Positions 14,833 to 14,955 of a stretch of DNA of 14,955 nt are shown one piece after another. Both the position numbers and the translations under genes were made by a program. Numbering within the stretch: position 1 is the first letter of the stretch; the number at the start of each line of letters is the position of its first letter. Source of the DNA: an uncultured Bacteroidota bacterium. GTDB lineage: Bacteria; Bacteroidota; Bacteroidia; Bacteroidales; UBA12481. The DNA is taken from assembly GCA_903832165.1 (NCBI GenBank), contig CAILAQ010000949.1:1-14955 (forward strand), read 5' to 3'. Under the pieces are notes generated by a model that worked only from the letters and a program-made list of their open reading frames with translations, was not told the DNA's origin and made no database searches.

Positions 14833-14840
14833 CAACAATA
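14833..14840 (-). promoter_or_regulatory. Possible -7 element for dapF
   Basis: On the minus strand this reads TATTGTTG, five of the six fixed bases of TAnnTTTG. It would give an RNA start near 14827-14832 and a leader of about 20-25 nt containing the TTAACAG repeats. Confidence 0.35.
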
Positions 14841-14955
14841 GAATTAAGTTTTGTTAAAGTTCAGCCACTCTATGCAACTCTTCACGATATTTGAACGTTT
14901 TACCTCCAAAAAGGCATCGTTTTTGAAAACGTGGTAAAGTGAACAAAATTTAGTC

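Larger units (their letters stand above)
14808..14955. other. Upstream region of dapF, to the right edge
   Basis: These 148 bp hold no gene I can support. They contain a -7-like box (14833-14840, minus) and three copies of TGTTAA on the plus strand (14810-14815, 14820-14825, 14852-14857). They also hold a small inverted repeat CGTTTT-TG-AAAACG (14918-14931). A 37-codon stop-free frame reaches the right edge on the minus strand (14844-14955) and could be the tail of another gene, but nothing in it is recognisable. A 21-codon plus-strand frame starts at ATG 14872, also without support. Confidence 0.5.

Noticed and set aside
14872..14937. 21-residue plus-strand frame starting MQLFTIFERF
   Set aside because: It has no ribosome-binding signal, promoter or homology I can name, and short open frames are expected by chance.
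14844..14955. Possible tail of another minus-strand gene at the right edge
   Set aside because: The frame is open for 37 codons, but a second minus-strand frame is nearly as open and neither resembles a known protein. It is too short to call.

Overview
The window looks like ordinary chromosomal DNA of a member of the Bacteroidota, probably a Bacteroidales-like lineage. Three things point there. Several intergenic regions carry the phylum's -7 promoter element (TAnnTTTG), in the forms TATCTTTG or TACCTTTG. Shine-Dalgarno sequences are weak or absent. The proteins also fit: an HtpG with a long charged C-terminal insert, a DUF7935-type membrane protein, and a large periplasmic TPR protein paired with an outer-membrane barrel. 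I see no tRNA, rRNA, CRISPR array, transposase or phage gene. Genes are packed tightly and no gene-free stretch exceeds 150 bp.

Layout. Positions 1-480 hold the 3' end of htpG, followed 8 bp later by a small outer-membrane beta-barrel gene. That gene converges with a membrane-anchored hypothetical gene (1154-1681, minus). A 96-bp divergent promoter region then leads into aspC-mltG (plus), a tight pair with a 4-bp gap. mltG overlaps the convergent murB by 4 bp. murB is divergent from a GT-B glycosyltransferase gene, which converges on an ftsE-like ABC ATPase gene (minus). A 146-bp divergent region separates ftsE from a two-gene unit: a 1008-residue exported TPR protein and a 593-residue outer-membrane barrel (1-bp gap). 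gyrB follows with its own promoter. gyrB and dapF converge on two back-to-back perfect hairpins. The last 148 bp are the upstream region of dapF.

How the genes relate. Most products act in building the cell envelope. DapF makes meso-diaminopimelate, MurB makes UDP-MurNAc, MltG cleaves nascent glycan strands, and FtsE-like ATPases with FtsX control septal hydrolases. The glycosyltransferase, the two barrels and the TPR protein are surface or periplasmic. HtpG, AspC and GyrB are general housekeeping.

No obviously new system is present. The best leads are four. First, the exported TPR and barrel pair, whose job I cannot assign. Second, the tandem gyrB/dapF hairpins, whose loops are complementary to each other. 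Third, two divergent promoters whose -7 boxes form one inverted repeat. Fourth, a murB promoter so close to the start codon that the mRNA may be leaderless.
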